From Pseudidiomarina aestuarii (GTDB taxonomy: Bacteria > Pseudomonadota > Gammaproteobacteria > Enterobacterales > Alteromonadaceae): 64,000 nt of DNA. Shown piece after piece: positions 25,209 through 33,770 of this stretch. The stretch lies in NCBI RefSeq assembly GCF_003987355.1, contig NZ_PIPR01000001.1, positions 1,240,001 through 1,304,000 on the forward strand, written 5' to 3'. A program made the translations under genes and the position numbers. Each line of letters opens with the position of its first letter. Position 1 is the first letter of the stretch. The notes below the pieces were generated by a model, which did no database searches, had not been told where the DNA came from, and saw only the letters and a program-made list of their open reading frames with translations.

Positions 25209-26887
25209 TAGCCGGCCACCCGCACAACTTCTTGAATGGTAGTTTCACCGCGCATGGCTTTTAAAATGCCATCTTCGAGTAAGTTGCGGAATCCTTTTTG
25301 GCGATTGAGCGCGCGGGCTTTTTGCAGGAAATCACTGCTCCCGAGTAACTGTGTGAGGTCATCATCACAACGCATATACTCAATCAATGCGACTCGACCT
25401 TGGTAGCCAGTATGAGCGCACTTCTCACAGCCAACGGCTTGCATAAACTGTGGCTTTACGTCGAACCGATCAGCCAACCACTCCATCTTCAGCTTGTGAT
25501 AGTGTTCAGTCGCATCTGGATCGGCAGTTTTACAATGTGGACACAGTTTCCGAGCTAATCGCTGCGCCACAATCACTTTAATCGCGGCGGCGAGCAAGAA
25601 CTCTTCAACGCCTAAGTCTAATAATCGCGTGTAGGCACTGGCAGCGTCATTGGTGTGCAAGGTACTGAATACCAAGTGACCGGTCAGGGCTGACTGCAGC
25701 GCAATGGAGGCGGTTTCATTATCACGGATCTCACCCACCATGATGATATCAGGATCCTGCCGAACCACGCTACGCAGCGCGTTCGCGAAGGTAAAGCCAA
25801 TATCGCTTTGTACTTGCACCTGGTTGATGCCGTCGAGTTGATATTCAACCGGATCTTCAATGGTAATAATTTTGACGTCGGGGTCATTGCGGCGCGATAA
25901 AAACGAGTACAGGCTGGTGGTTTTACCGGAACCGGTCGGACCGGTCAGCAACACCACACCGGATGTAGCTTGAATGTCATGCAATAACGCTTGTTCAACA
26001 TCCGCTTCAATACCCAGAACTTTCACGTCATAGGATAAACTGTCTTGTAGTAAGAAACGCATCACCACGCTCTCACCCTCGCCCACCGGCAATGCGGATA
26101 CCCGCACATCGACATTCATGCCATCAATACGCAGCTCAATTTTGCCATCTTGCGGCCGACGTTTTTCTGCAATATCCATGTTCGAGAGCAGCTTCAAGCG
26201 CGTGACAATCGGCAGCACCATATGCATCGGGATAAAGTCAGCTTCATGCAGCACACCATCAATACGATAGCGCACGCGGCCTTTGCCCTTCCACGGTTCA
26301 ATATGCATATCCGACGCACGGCGGCGCAGCGCTTTGGCGATTAGCGCATTGAGTAAGTTCACAGTGGGCGCTTCTGAAGCAAGTTCGCGCAGGCGATCTT
26401 CCTCAAGCACGCTCAAGTTGCTACTGGCTTCACGTGGCGCTTGGCCTTGCTCATAACGATTTTGCAGCCGTCCGTATTGCTCGTCACTGGCTATCAATAG
26501 TTTGAGTTGCGGCTGCTGGTTAGCGACTAGTTCCAAAATAGCTGGAGTCGTCGGATTGGTGCAAATCACGGTCAGCGATTCACCAACGGCTACGGGGAGT
26601 AACTGATGCTGCCGCAGCGTCACGCGCAATGGCGTCGGTAACTGCTCTTGCAGCGCCTGCCAAGCCGCGTCATCGTCGAGCAACTGCTCAATGGTCTCAT
26701 CACTGACACGCTCAAGTTGGTAGACCTGACTGTAATAATCCGGCAGGAACTCCGAACTCAACGCACCCATGCGCACGAGAATTTGCTCCAACTGGCCACC
26801 ATTGCGGCTTTGGAACTGAACAGCCTTGTTCACATCGTCGGCATTGACTCGAAATTGTTCGACGAAGAGCGCGTTCACATCAGTCAT
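25208..26887 (-). CDS. GspE-like secretion ATPase
   Basis: This 559-residue cytoplasmic hexameric ATPase of the GspE/PilB family powers pseudopilus assembly. An N-terminal domain (about 1-150) is followed by the core with Walker A GPTGSGKTTSLYS (about 317), the Asp box IITIEDPVEYQ, Walker B PDIIMVGEIRDNETASIAL, a His box (LVFSTLHTNDA) and the zinc-binding cysteine pairs CPHC and CEKC (about 452-490). Start 26887 is 4 bp after the G-like stop; the more distant in-frame ATG would sit inside that gene. Presence of the zinc module argues for secretion or assembly rather than retraction. Confidence 0.92.
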   Translation of the reverse strand: MTDVNALFVEQFRVNADDVNKAVQFQSRNGGQLEQILVRMGALSSEFLPDYYSQVYQLERVSDETIEQLLDDDAAWQALQEQLPTPLRVTLRQHQLLPVAVGESLTVICTNPTTPAILELVANQQPQLKLLIASDEQYGRLQNRYEQGQAPREASSNLSVLEEDRLRELASEAPTVNLLNALIAKALRRRASDMHIEPWKGKGRVRYRIDGVLHEADFIPMHMVLPIVTRLKLLSNMDIAEKRRPQDGKIELRIDGMNVDVRVSALPVGEGESVVMRFLLQDSLSYDVKVLGIEADVEQALLHDIQATSGVVLLTGPTGSGKTTSLYSFLSRRNDPDVKIITIEDPVEYQLDGINQVQVQSDIGFTFANALRSVVRQDPDIIMVGEIRDNETASIALQSALTGHLVFSTLHTNDAASAYTRLLDLGVEEFLLAAAIKVIVAQRLARKLCPHCKTADPDATEHYHKLKMEWLADRFDVKPQFMQAVGCEKCAHTGYQGRVALIEYMRCDDDLTQLLGSSDFLQKARALNRQKGFRNLLEDGILKAMRGETTIQEVVRVAG

Positions 26888-26891
26888 AAGA

Positions 26892-27287
26892 TCACTTTCG
26901 TAAATAAATGTCGTCGTTACCCTCTTGGCCATCAGGACCAAGTGACTTCAGGGTATAAGGGCGATCTTCTTCACCGGGCATCTTGTACACATAGTCATTG
27001 CCCCATGGATCGACCGGAATATCTTCTGGAAAATAGGGACCCTGCCACCGCTCATTCTCGCTACTCAAAAGCAGCTCCAAGTTTGCGGGAAACGCGCCCA
27101 AATCCAAACGATACGTACTGATGGACGTTTCTAACATCCGCATTTGTGTTTGTGCGGTTTTAATCCGTGAATCGTCCACTTTGCCAAACATTTGGGGTGC
27201 CACCAAAGATGCTAACAAGCCCACAATCACCATCACAATCAGTAGCTCGATAAGCGTAAATCCTTTGCTGGCCTTCATCATTTTCAT
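26892..27287 (-). CDS. GspG-like major pseudopilin
   Basis: This 131-residue protein has the prepilin site KGFTLIELLIVMVIVGLLAS and the hallmark GspG C-terminal half: PVDPWGNDYVYKMPGEE and SLGPDGQEGNDDI, the latter forming the calcium site of major pseudopilins. It should be the main subunit of the periplasmic pseudopilus. It is the first gene of the machine and starts 30 bp downstream of the YjbH-like stop, with no terminator in between, so the secretion genes are probably read from the yjb-like promoter. Confidence 0.9.
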   Translation of the reverse strand: MKMMKASKGFTLIELLIVMVIVGLLASLVAPQMFGKVDDSRIKTAQTQMRMLETSISTYRLDLGAFPANLELLLSSENERWQGPYFPEDIPVDPWGNDYVYKMPGEEDRPYTLKSLGPDGQEGNDDIYLRK

Positions 27288-27317
27288 GCTGCTCTGTCCT
27301 TTCTTTCCATCTTTTAA

Positions 27318-29468
27318 TTAATCAGTGTAGTACGGGCTACGACGGTCGGTAGAATTAAACAATTGAATACTGCGCTGCAGCATTTGTCCACCATCACGTG
27401 TTAACGGTGTCCAGCCAATAGCCCCGCGGTTACGACTGTGTTGCAGCTGTAACAAGTCGATGGGGATACTAATGTAGAAACCTTTGGTAAAGCTACCCTC
27501 ACCGTAGTCTGCAGATGACACATTGGTTTTCGACGCAAAGGCGCCAACAATCATGCCGCTGCGGAACTTGTGCTCAAAGTTGATCTGCAACCCGCGATCA
27601 CCCGCCAAGAACTGCCCCGCTGCTACTTTAAACAACGAGTTTGGCATAAAGTTCGGTTGCCAGTAACCCGTCACATGGCCAGTAAAGACATCATAATCGA
27701 GAAAACCAGTATGACTTTCATAGTCACGCTGTTTCACCCAATTCATATCAACGCCAACGGCCCAGTTGGCATCCAGTTCACGGTACAGTAATTCGGTTCC
27801 AACGCCACCAAACATGCGCTCCATATAACCGGCGTAGTAGGCGGTGTAGAGATTATCGGCGGGTTGGTCCAGATGACTGATCTGCAAGCGCTCCATCCAG
27901 ATGTCGCTGAAAGTCACGTACTCGCGAATGTAAGTGCGTACCCGGGGTAACGGCGATTGGAAGCCATCTACGAGGAAATTAAACTCGTCAAAGTTGGTCA
28001 TCAAATTACCGCTGACGGTGCCGTGAATAAAAGTATTCGGGGCTATCCACCAGTCACTTGTAACATCAAGACCCAACTGGTACATGTAGAAATTCTCAGG
28101 ATTACCGAATGCCTGACGTAAGAATGGCTTCACACTGACGCGGGGCCAAGTAATTTGGATATCCCGTTCGTAGGCACCAGGGTTGTCGCGCTCGCTGAGT
28201 GGCGTATCTACCCGGGTGACGGCATCGGCAAACGTGGTGTTGATATCGCGTCGCTCAATCGCATCCAAAGCGGTTTTGACATCCACCACATCGGTTGCCA
28301 TCTGCATATCATCGATGCTTTCCACGATTTCGTATTGCGTAATCGACTCAGGCAGAGCCGATGTGAGCGTACGCGTAATATTTTCAATGGCAAACGAATT
28401 GTCACGATAATACGACTGATAACCATAGATGCGCGCAGTATCTTCGGTCTCACTCTCGGCATTGCGCTTAAAGAACTGCATTTCACGCACATTCAATCCG
28501 CCGTAGCGATTGATTTCGCGGGCTAGACGTTGGAGTTCTTTTTCATCGTTCAGCGCAGCGACAGGTTCAACTGCTTTGTCACTGCCGCGCATAGGCACAC
28601 TGCGGTCCACTTTGACTTGCCCAAGAGTCGTGAAATTGGTTCTGAGGGTAAAGCCAAACATCCACGTATTGCCGCGCTCATAACTCAGCTTTACTGCGAG
28701 ATTGTCCGATACTTGATATTCGGCACCATAATTCCAGCGTGACTCGGCTTGTAGATTGCCTAAGTAACGTTCATTGCTGTAATCATTGCCGTCATACTCT
28801 GCTTTTAAGGTGAGTCCGTCGACTGGTGTGTCGTATTGCACGCCGCCAAACAAAGCAGCGGGTCCACGAAACCATTTGTCGATTTCAAATTTACCGCCAC
28901 CGCCAAGGAACTCGTCGTCACGGGTACAAAAGCTATCCCGCAACTCACAAAATGGGTTCGAGATGTCGTCACCACTGCCGATATAGCCCCAACCGAGCCC
29001 TAAGCTAAAATCAAAGTCGCCGTAGCGTTTGCTCGCGACCAAGAATTCACTCGCAAAAACCCCGGTTCCCGCTAAGTCACGCCAGCCTAAACTCACTTGC
29101 GGTAAATAATAGCTTTCTTCGAGCAGCCTAATCTTAACGTCGAGACCTTTGTCTTTACCGGTTTGATCACCACTAAAGTTTGGATCGGCGCTATACAGAA
29201 TGGGACGGATATCCACATACCGGATATTCGCTTCTAACCAAGGCAATAACTGCATCGACACCGACATGCGGCGGTATTCTTCACTATCGTAATAGGTACC
29301 GGAGAACTCGCCGTAAGGCGCCATACGTGCGGTCGGCATTTGCAATAGCCCAACTCCACCATAGGCAGTTTGGGTGGTGGTCATTTCGTCGGCTTGAGCA
29401 CTACTCATGCCTAACAAAATGGCCGTCGCAAGCGCAGAACGCTGCCAGGTTAAAGACGTAAACTTCAT
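27318..29468 (-). CDS. YjbH/GfcD-family outer-membrane protein
   Basis: This 716-residue protein has a signal peptide (SALATAILLGMSSAQA before DEM). The opening GGVGLLQMPTARMAPYGEFS and YYDSEEYRRMSVSMQLLPWL is typical of the YjbH/GfcD family, which is predicted to fold into beta-barrels with many amphipathic strands and takes part in export of surface or matrix polysaccharide (group 4 capsule locus gfcABCDE; yjbEFGH in E. coli). The alternating aromatic strands and C-terminal strand region fit a barrel. The start at 29468 overlaps the previous stop (ATGA). It is the last of the four yjb-like genes and is followed directly by the second secretion operon. Confidence 0.85.
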   Translation of the reverse strand: MKFTSLTWQRSALATAILLGMSSAQADEMTTTQTAYGGVGLLQMPTARMAPYGEFSGTYYDSEEYRRMSVSMQLLPWLEANIRYVDIRPILYSADPNFSGDQTGKDKGLDVKIRLLEESYYLPQVSLGWRDLAGTGVFASEFLVASKRYGDFDFSLGLGWGYIGSGDDISNPFCELRDSFCTRDDEFLGGGGKFEIDKWFRGPAALFGGVQYDTPVDGLTLKAEYDGNDYSNERYLGNLQAESRWNYGAEYQVSDNLAVKLSYERGNTWMFGFTLRTNFTTLGQVKVDRSVPMRGSDKAVEPVAALNDEKELQRLAREINRYGGLNVREMQFFKRNAESETEDTARIYGYQSYYRDNSFAIENITRTLTSALPESITQYEIVESIDDMQMATDVVDVKTALDAIERRDINTTFADAVTRVDTPLSERDNPGAYERDIQITWPRVSVKPFLRQAFGNPENFYMYQLGLDVTSDWWIAPNTFIHGTVSGNLMTNFDEFNFLVDGFQSPLPRVRTYIREYVTFSDIWMERLQISHLDQPADNLYTAYYAGYMERMFGGVGTELLYRELDANWAVGVDMNWVKQRDYESHTGFLDYDVFTGHVTGYWQPNFMPNSLFKVAAGQFLAGDRGLQINFEHKFRSGMIVGAFASKTNVSSADYGEGSFTKGFYISIPIDLLQLQHSRNRGAIGWTPLTRDGGQMLQRSIQLFNSTDRRSPYYTD

Positions 29469-30310
29469 GAAGTAGGATTCCAATAGCGCACCAATGCGCG
29501 TAACCGTTCATTCATTCCCTGATAGCGGTCAATCAGCCAAGCTTGGGGAATTTCAATCAACATAATGGCTCCATACGGCGCCACTTGGTTAGTATTGTTG
29601 TAATAAGCAACTGGGATATCGGTAATTTGTCCGGTTAAGTCAATTAAGGCAACCGACGCCAACTGGGGATAGCGAGAAAAAGCTTGTTGCTGCTGCAACG
29701 CACTGCGCACGGATAATTTCGCGTCATACGGCTGAACTTGAACATTCCCAGATTGCGTAAGACCGACTACCCGCCATGGAATAGCGGTATTGGAGCTCGG
29801 TGGATAAAAGAATTGGTACTGACCGGCTGGTAGCAAAGGATTGTGCTTGATGGCACGAGACGTGTCCGCCACCGACGTATAGAAACTTGGACGTTCATAG
29901 GAATAGCCGGGCTGCATATCCGAGCGCTCTTCAACTAGCGTCACGCCGATAGTCTCTGCACCAACCAGCGGCCAGGTTCGCACTTGCGCTGCCAACTGCC
30001 GGATCGACTCCGCTACTTGATACTCGCCAAAATCGCGGTAATAGGCACTCATGCTCAGTAAGTCAGTGACCAGCTCTGACTGTTCTGTGCGAATTTGCTG
30101 TTGCTTAGTGGCACTCACGAGTCGTGTTGCTGGCCAATAGGTACCCGCTGGAATGTCGGCAACTTGATACACTTGGCTCATCCGCGGGCGCGCATCAAAC
30201 GCAAACGTTTGCTGCCCGACAGTGATAGTGACCAGAGCCTGGTCTTGTGCGTGCGATTGCGGTGCAATCACCACGAAGGTGGCAATCAGCAATGCCGATA
30301 AAAAGCGCAT
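29465..30310 (-). CDS. GfcC/YjbG-family periplasmic protein
   Basis: This 281-residue protein has a cleavable signal peptide (MRFLSALLIATFVVIAPQSHA before QDQ). VTITVGQQTFAFDARPRMSQ and the C-terminal segment ending LVRYWNPTS are family-like, and YPQLASVALIDLTGQITDIP is another recognisable stretch. GfcC proteins have a ubiquitin-like beta-grasp fold and act in the periplasm in capsule or matrix polysaccharide production; the precise role is not known. It overlaps its neighbours at both ends (TAATG and ATGA), so it belongs to one translationally linked unit with the YjbF- and YjbH-like genes. Confidence 0.8.
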   Translation of the reverse strand: MRFLSALLIATFVVIAPQSHAQDQALVTITVGQQTFAFDARPRMSQVYQVADIPAGTYWPATRLVSATKQQQIRTEQSELVTDLLSMSAYYRDFGEYQVAESIRQLAAQVRTWPLVGAETIGVTLVEERSDMQPGYSYERPSFYTSVADTSRAIKHNPLLPAGQYQFFYPPSSNTAIPWRVVGLTQSGNVQVQPYDAKLSVRSALQQQQAFSRYPQLASVALIDLTGQITDIPVAYYNNTNQVAPYGAIMLIEIPQAWLIDRYQGMNERLRALVRYWNPTS

Positions 30311-31038
30311 TAGTTTAAGTCCCCACTGTAGGGTTTTACCTCAGCCAACGACGCATAGCCATGCTGCTGAGAGAGCCATTGCTTGGATTTGACAGTACGG
30401 CCATTCGCTAACCAAAATGTATTGGTAAAGGTCTGCGGACCAAACAGGGTGTTCTCCGCATAGGTTCCACTCTCAGTCACTTCAATCACGTCGAGCTCAG
30501 TGCCATCCGGATGCGTGTAAGTTTGCGTTGTGTCGGCTACGGAGAAAGTACTTGAGATCGAGACCCGCTGAGCCTGCAAGGTGCCATGGCCAAAAAACTC
30601 TGCCTCACGCTGCCATTGCATCGGACAATCGGTCAGCGCTTGCTGTCCCTTCATTTTTTCCGTGAAACAGAGCAATGGATCCGCATGCGTATTGCTAATA
30701 TGACGAGGAAATGCGTTCAAACCACTCGAGGCCACTATACGCCCTTGCTGGGTCACGATGACTTCGCGAGCACCTGAGACCCAATTGCGTTGCGGCTGAA
30801 CATCACCACCACTGACCCGATTCAAGATAGCCGCGATTTGTGGTGAGCTTTCGGTTTTCAGATAGATGGTTGCAAACGTGAGGTCGTTGAGTGCACGTTC
30901 AGTGAACACAAAGTCTTCTGGTTCTGCAAAGGCTGTTTCAGCCATTTCCATAAAGTTGCTTACCCGCACACTACAGCCACTCAGGGCGAGCGCACTGGAC
31001 AGAAAGACCAGCGGGATAACTCGATTCAGCTTCAACAT
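30310..31038 (-). CDS. YjbF/GfcB-family lipoprotein
   Basis: This 242-residue lipoprotein has the signal LVFLSSALALSGC with the lipobox cysteine at about residue 22. The segment FTERALNDLTFATIYLKTES, followed by RNWVSGAREVIVTQQGRIVA and SGLNAFPRHI, is characteristic of YjbF/GfcB. Homologues are outer-membrane lipoproteins of group 4 capsule and Yjb exopolysaccharide systems. It follows the YjbE-like gene across a terminator-like hairpin, so it may be expressed at a lower level than YjbE. Confidence 0.85.
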   Translation of the reverse strand: MLKLNRVIPLVFLSSALALSGCSVRVSNFMEMAETAFAEPEDFVFTERALNDLTFATIYLKTESSPQIAAILNRVSGGDVQPQRNWVSGAREVIVTQQGRIVASSGLNAFPRHISNTHADPLLCFTEKMKGQQALTDCPMQWQREAEFFGHGTLQAQRVSISSTFSVADTTQTYTHPDGTELDVIEVTESGTYAENTLFGPQTFTNTFWLANGRTVKSKQWLSQQHGYASLAEVKPYSGDLN

Positions 31039-31051
31039 TTCTCACGCTCTT

Positions 31052-31084
31052 AAAAAAATACCGCAGTGCGCACCTGCGGTATTT
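31052..31084 (-). terminator. Hairpin between yjbE-like and yjbF-like genes (terminator or attenuator)
   Basis: The stem ATACCGCAG/CTGCGGTAT with a 7-base loop (31058-31082) is followed, on the minus strand, by seven T. It lies 25 bp after the YjbE-like stop and just before the YjbF-like gene. As no clear new promoter follows, partial read-through is likely, giving more yjbE than yjbFGH message. Confidence 0.75.
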
Positions 31085-31108
31085 CATATCTATAAAGTCT
31101 CTACCAAC

Positions 31109-31471
31109 TTAGTTTGAAACGGTTGTTGTGGTAACCGTAGTCGTTGTTGGTGGAGTAGTCACCGGAGGCTCAGTTACTGGTGGTTCAGTTACTGGAGGCT
31201 CAGTCACCGGCGGCGGAGGCGGCGGTGGTGGCGGTGGCGGTGGCGGTGGTGGTGGCGGTGGCGGTGGTGGAGGCGGCGGCTCAGAGTCGCTGCTATCCAA
31301 CAACGTGACACCCGCAGCAACCGCGATTGCTGACGCAATAACTACTTTCGGAGTTACTTCGCCAAAACCGTTGGCTGAATCAGGGGCGACATCACCACTA
31401 CCTTGCATAGCAATAGCGGCTGGCGTAAGCGCCACGCTAATTGCAACAGCTAAAGCAGTACGTTTTAACAT
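31109..31471 (-). CDS. YjbE-like small exported protein with 24-residue proline tract
   Basis: This 120-residue protein has a signal peptide (MLKRTALAVAISVALTPAAI-AMQ), a short YjbE/GfcA-like segment (GSGDVAPDSANGFGEVTPKV) and a hydrophobic helix (VIASAIAVAAGVTLLD). It then carries an uninterrupted run of 24 prolines and three VTEPP repeats ending in Thr/Val-rich TTTTVTTTTVSN. GfcA and YjbE have Thr/Ser/Pro-rich tails but not such a run. Translating it should depend on EF-P. Start 31471 has an AGAGGTG site at good spacing, while the ATG at 31477 is too close to it. As first gene of the yjb-like operon it is probably the most expressed. Confidence 0.72.
   Translation of the reverse strand: MLKRTALAVAISVALTPAAIAMQGSGDVAPDSANGFGEVTPKVVIASAIAVAAGVTLLDSSDSEPPPPPPPPPPPPPPPPPPPPPPPPVTEPPVTEPPVTEPPVTTPPTTTTVTTTTVSN
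31208..31279. repeat. Triplet microsatellite encoding 24 prolines
   Basis: A 72-bp stretch consists only of NGG triplets on the plus strand (CCN proline codons on the minus strand), mainly mixed CGG and TGG. Length changes by whole triplets would leave the frame intact. The mixed codons suggest expansion is not very recent, or that selection keeps the tract. Confidence 0.9.
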
Positions 31472-31493
31472 TTTCATACACCTCTATGTGTTT

Positions 31494-31505
31494 GATTGGC
31501 CAATC
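31494..31505. promoter_or_regulatory. 12-bp perfect palindrome upstream of the yjbE-like gene
   Basis: GATTGGCCAATC lies about 25 bp before the YjbE-like start, in the only promoter-sized gap (31472-31556) that could serve the yjb/secretion unit. It may be an operator; I cannot name the regulator, and no convincing -35/-10 pair stands out next to it. Confidence 0.3.
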
Positions 31506-31556
31506 GATAGTCGGACTCCTGTCCAACTATGATTGCTGCCAGATTAGCATGATGTT

Positions 31557-32384
31557 TTATTCTTGTGAAGCCACTTTGTGTAAATGAACATCCATTTGAG
31601 GATACGGAATTCCGATGTCATTTTGATCAAGCGCAAGCTTAATTTCTCGCATGAGATCCCAGTAAACGCCCCAATAATCTGTTCCTTTAACCCACGGCCG
31701 CACGATGAAATCAACGGATGAGTTGTTTAGGGCATGAACCTGAATATTTGGAGCTGGCTCTGGCAAAATACGTGACTCTTTCGCCAGTACTTGCTGGAAT
31801 ACTTCTTTACACTTGTGTAAGTCAGCGTCGTACGAAACACCAATCAGTAAATCGACACGGCGCGTATCTTCACGATTGTAGTTTGTGATGGGCTGCGTGG
31901 TAATTTGCGCATTAGGCACAAACACCACTTTATTGTCTGGCGTTTTCATGATGGTCTGGAAGATATTCACTTCTTCAACAGTACCGGATACGCCACCGGC
32001 ATCGACATACTCACCCGCGCGGAATGGGCGGAACATAATAATCAACACGCCAGACGCGATATTCGAGAGTGAACCTTGCAAGGACAAGCCAATGGCCAAG
32101 CCTGCAGCACCTAAAATAGCGATAAACGAGGTCGTTTGTACACCTACTTGGGACAGCGCCATCAGTAACGCGGCAATAAAGATGACGGTTTTGATAATGG
32201 CGGTGAGGAACGAGATAACGGCGCCGTCCATACCGCGTTTGTGCATTCCTTTAGCCATCAGCTTCGCCATACTGTTAGCGACGATTTTACCCACCACCAG
32301 AATGACAATACCGACAAGAATTTGTACAGCGTAACCAATTAACGTTGATTGGTTGTCGCTGATCCAAGTCATGATTTGGTCCAT
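31557..32384 (-). CDS. mscS: Small-conductance mechanosensitive channel
   Basis: MscS opens under membrane tension to release solutes during hypo-osmotic shock, relevant for a marine organism. The 275-residue protein has three membrane helices (about 18-40, 60-82, 85-110). The pore helix region GAAGLAIGLSLQGSLSNIAS and VLIIMFRPFRAGEYV closely match E. coli MscS, followed by the beta and alpha/beta vestibule domains (FVPNAQITTQPITNYNRED). It stands between the yjb/secretion cluster and gspN on the same strand with a 57-bp gap on the gspN side and no link in function to either. Confidence 0.93.
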   Translation of the reverse strand: MDQIMTWISDNQSTLIGYAVQILVGIVILVVGKIVANSMAKLMAKGMHKRGMDGAVISFLTAIIKTVIFIAALLMALSQVGVQTTSFIAILGAAGLAIGLSLQGSLSNIASGVLIIMFRPFRAGEYVDAGGVSGTVEEVNIFQTIMKTPDNKVVFVPNAQITTQPITNYNREDTRRVDLLIGVSYDADLHKCKEVFQQVLAKESRILPEPAPNIQVHALNNSSVDFIVRPWVKGTDYWGVYWDLMREIKLALDQNDIGIPYPQMDVHLHKVASQE

Positions 32385-32441
32385 AAAACCCTCTATTAAA
32401 TCAAGTTTATACTAATGATACGGTCATAAAGTGTAGCTGGT

Positions 32442-33230
32442 TTAGAATCGAAACCCAAATGCGTAGCGCCCGGCTGCATCAGGTTGCCCAATAAATGGCA
32501 GCACTTCTTGAATCTCTGCAGGCGTTTCGATAGTGGGTTGGAAGAACCCATCAATGCGGCCACGTGGAATTTGTCGTGAGCCTTCCACCAACGCCTCGAA
32601 ACTGAGACCTAAACGATTGGAGCTCGGCATCGTAACGGCAATTGCCTCGGCATCGGTGCATTGCAGTTGCATGGCAAAGTCACCTAAATCGAGCCATCGA
32701 TTCTCCAGTTGTACCTGCACTGCATTCCCATTAATGGTAGCGTCAAGAGCCGAGCACCACGTAGGCTGCTGCCAGTCGGCTATTTGGTAATCTTGAATGG
32801 ATAGGTTCCAACGACCGTCCGTTGGTACCAACATCGGCACATTCAGTGCCCGAGCACCCCGTAAAATGTCGCCGCTCAGGTTAGCACTAAAGGCTTGCAA
32901 CCCCGTGCTAGTGGCACTGAGTGAACCTTGTCCGAAAACTAAATTGGTTAATTGCGGCACGTTAAAGTCGACTGCGAGCGTGCCTGTGACCAGTGCCCAT
33001 GGACTCACCTGCCAACTCACTTGTTGCAGTTGTATTGGTGCTCCTGTTGGGAGGCGAGTTTCTACACTCGCTGCGCTTCCGCTCCATAACGAGCCCTGTA
33101 AGCCATGCAGGCTCACTTGCTCAGCGGCAGGTGTTTGCGCGAGCGTCCAGCCAATCAATCGCGCCGGCGCTAATACGACCAACGCAATCAAGTAGACGGG
33201 GATCAGCCACAGTAACCAAGTCCAACGCAT
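32442..33230 (-). CDS. gspN: Type II secretion protein N
   Basis: This 262-residue protein has one N-terminal membrane helix (WTWLLWLIPVYLIALVVLAP, about 3-22) and a beta-rich periplasmic domain with VSLHGLQGSLWSGSAASV and LQQVSWQVSPWALVTGTLAV, typical GspN segments. GspN is an optional component of type II secretion whose role is poorly defined. It is the last gene of the canonical gsp operon and overlaps gspM by one base (TAATG). Confidence 0.88.
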   Translation of the reverse strand: MRWTWLLWLIPVYLIALVVLAPARLIGWTLAQTPAAEQVSLHGLQGSLWSGSAASVETRLPTGAPIQLQQVSWQVSPWALVTGTLAVDFNVPQLTNLVFGQGSLSATSTGLQAFSANLSGDILRGARALNVPMLVPTDGRWNLSIQDYQIADWQQPTWCSALDATINGNAVQVQLENRWLDLGDFAMQLQCTDAEAIAVTMPSSNRLGLSFEALVEGSRQIPRGRIDGFFQPTIETPAEIQEVLPFIGQPDAAGRYAFGFRF

Positions 33231-33751
33231 TAGCCACGTACCTGAAGTTTACGGACGCGCACCAAACCAGGCGCACTGCCTTCGGCGACATCCAATGCTT
33301 CAATAACCATGCCACCTTGCCCTTGTAGGGCATTAAGCATTTGCACTAAGTTATTGAAAGGTGCTTCATCAATCACCACCAACAAGCCGCCTTGTCCCGG
33401 CTGCATGCGAGTGACGCTAATATTGCTTTGATCAGCCAAGCGAGTCACCCGTTGGGTCAAACTACCACTGGCTTGATTGGTGGTCATAGCAGCGCTGCCA
33501 CTGTCACGGGCAGCTTTCAGCAATCCGGCCTGCTCGCGGACTTTCGCAAGGACCTGCTGTTGCGCCTGTAATTGAAGTTCACGCTCTGCAATACCGTTGG
33601 CGACTGGCAGCCAAGCAATCACATACACAATGGCAATCAATGCGAGGCCACCCAAGATGCTCACTAGCGTGCGCTCACGGGTATTCATTTTCTGCCAATA
33701 GGGGTCAATCAGTGCTTTGGTCTGCTGGCTGAGTGAGTTAAATACTGTCAT
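33230..33751 (-). CDS. gspM: Type II secretion inner-membrane protein M
   Basis: This 173-residue protein has the GspM plan: a short cytoplasmic N-terminus (QTKALIDPYWQKMNTRERTL), one membrane helix (LVSILGGLALIAIVYVIAWL, about 29-48), a coiled coil and a C-terminal ferredoxin-like domain. PYW...RER before the helix is a recurrent GspM feature. It interacts with GspL, encoded 19 bp upstream, to form the inner-membrane platform. Confidence 0.92.
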   Translation of the reverse strand: MTVFNSLSQQTKALIDPYWQKMNTRERTLVSILGGLALIAIVYVIAWLPVANGIAERELQLQAQQQVLAKVREQAGLLKAARDSGSAAMTTNQASGSLTQRVTRLADQSNISVTRMQPGQGGLLVVIDEAPFNNLVQMLNALQGQGGMVIEALDVAEGSAPGLVRVRKLQVRG

Positions 33752-33770
33752 TTGTTGTTGCTCCTACCTG

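Noticed and set aside
17340-27287. The second secretion operon as an MSHA pilus locus
   Set aside because: The secretin recalls MshL, but the gene order, the GspG-type pseudopilin with calcium-site tail, the full H-I-J-K set and the zinc-bearing ATPase fit a T2SS-like machine; no MshA-type pilin or MshQ-like adhesin is present.
31128-31532. A plus-strand open frame encoding a poly-glycine protein
   Set aside because: It is the reverse complement of the proline tract in the YjbE-like gene. The minus-strand product has a signal peptide and ribosome site; the plus-strand one does not.
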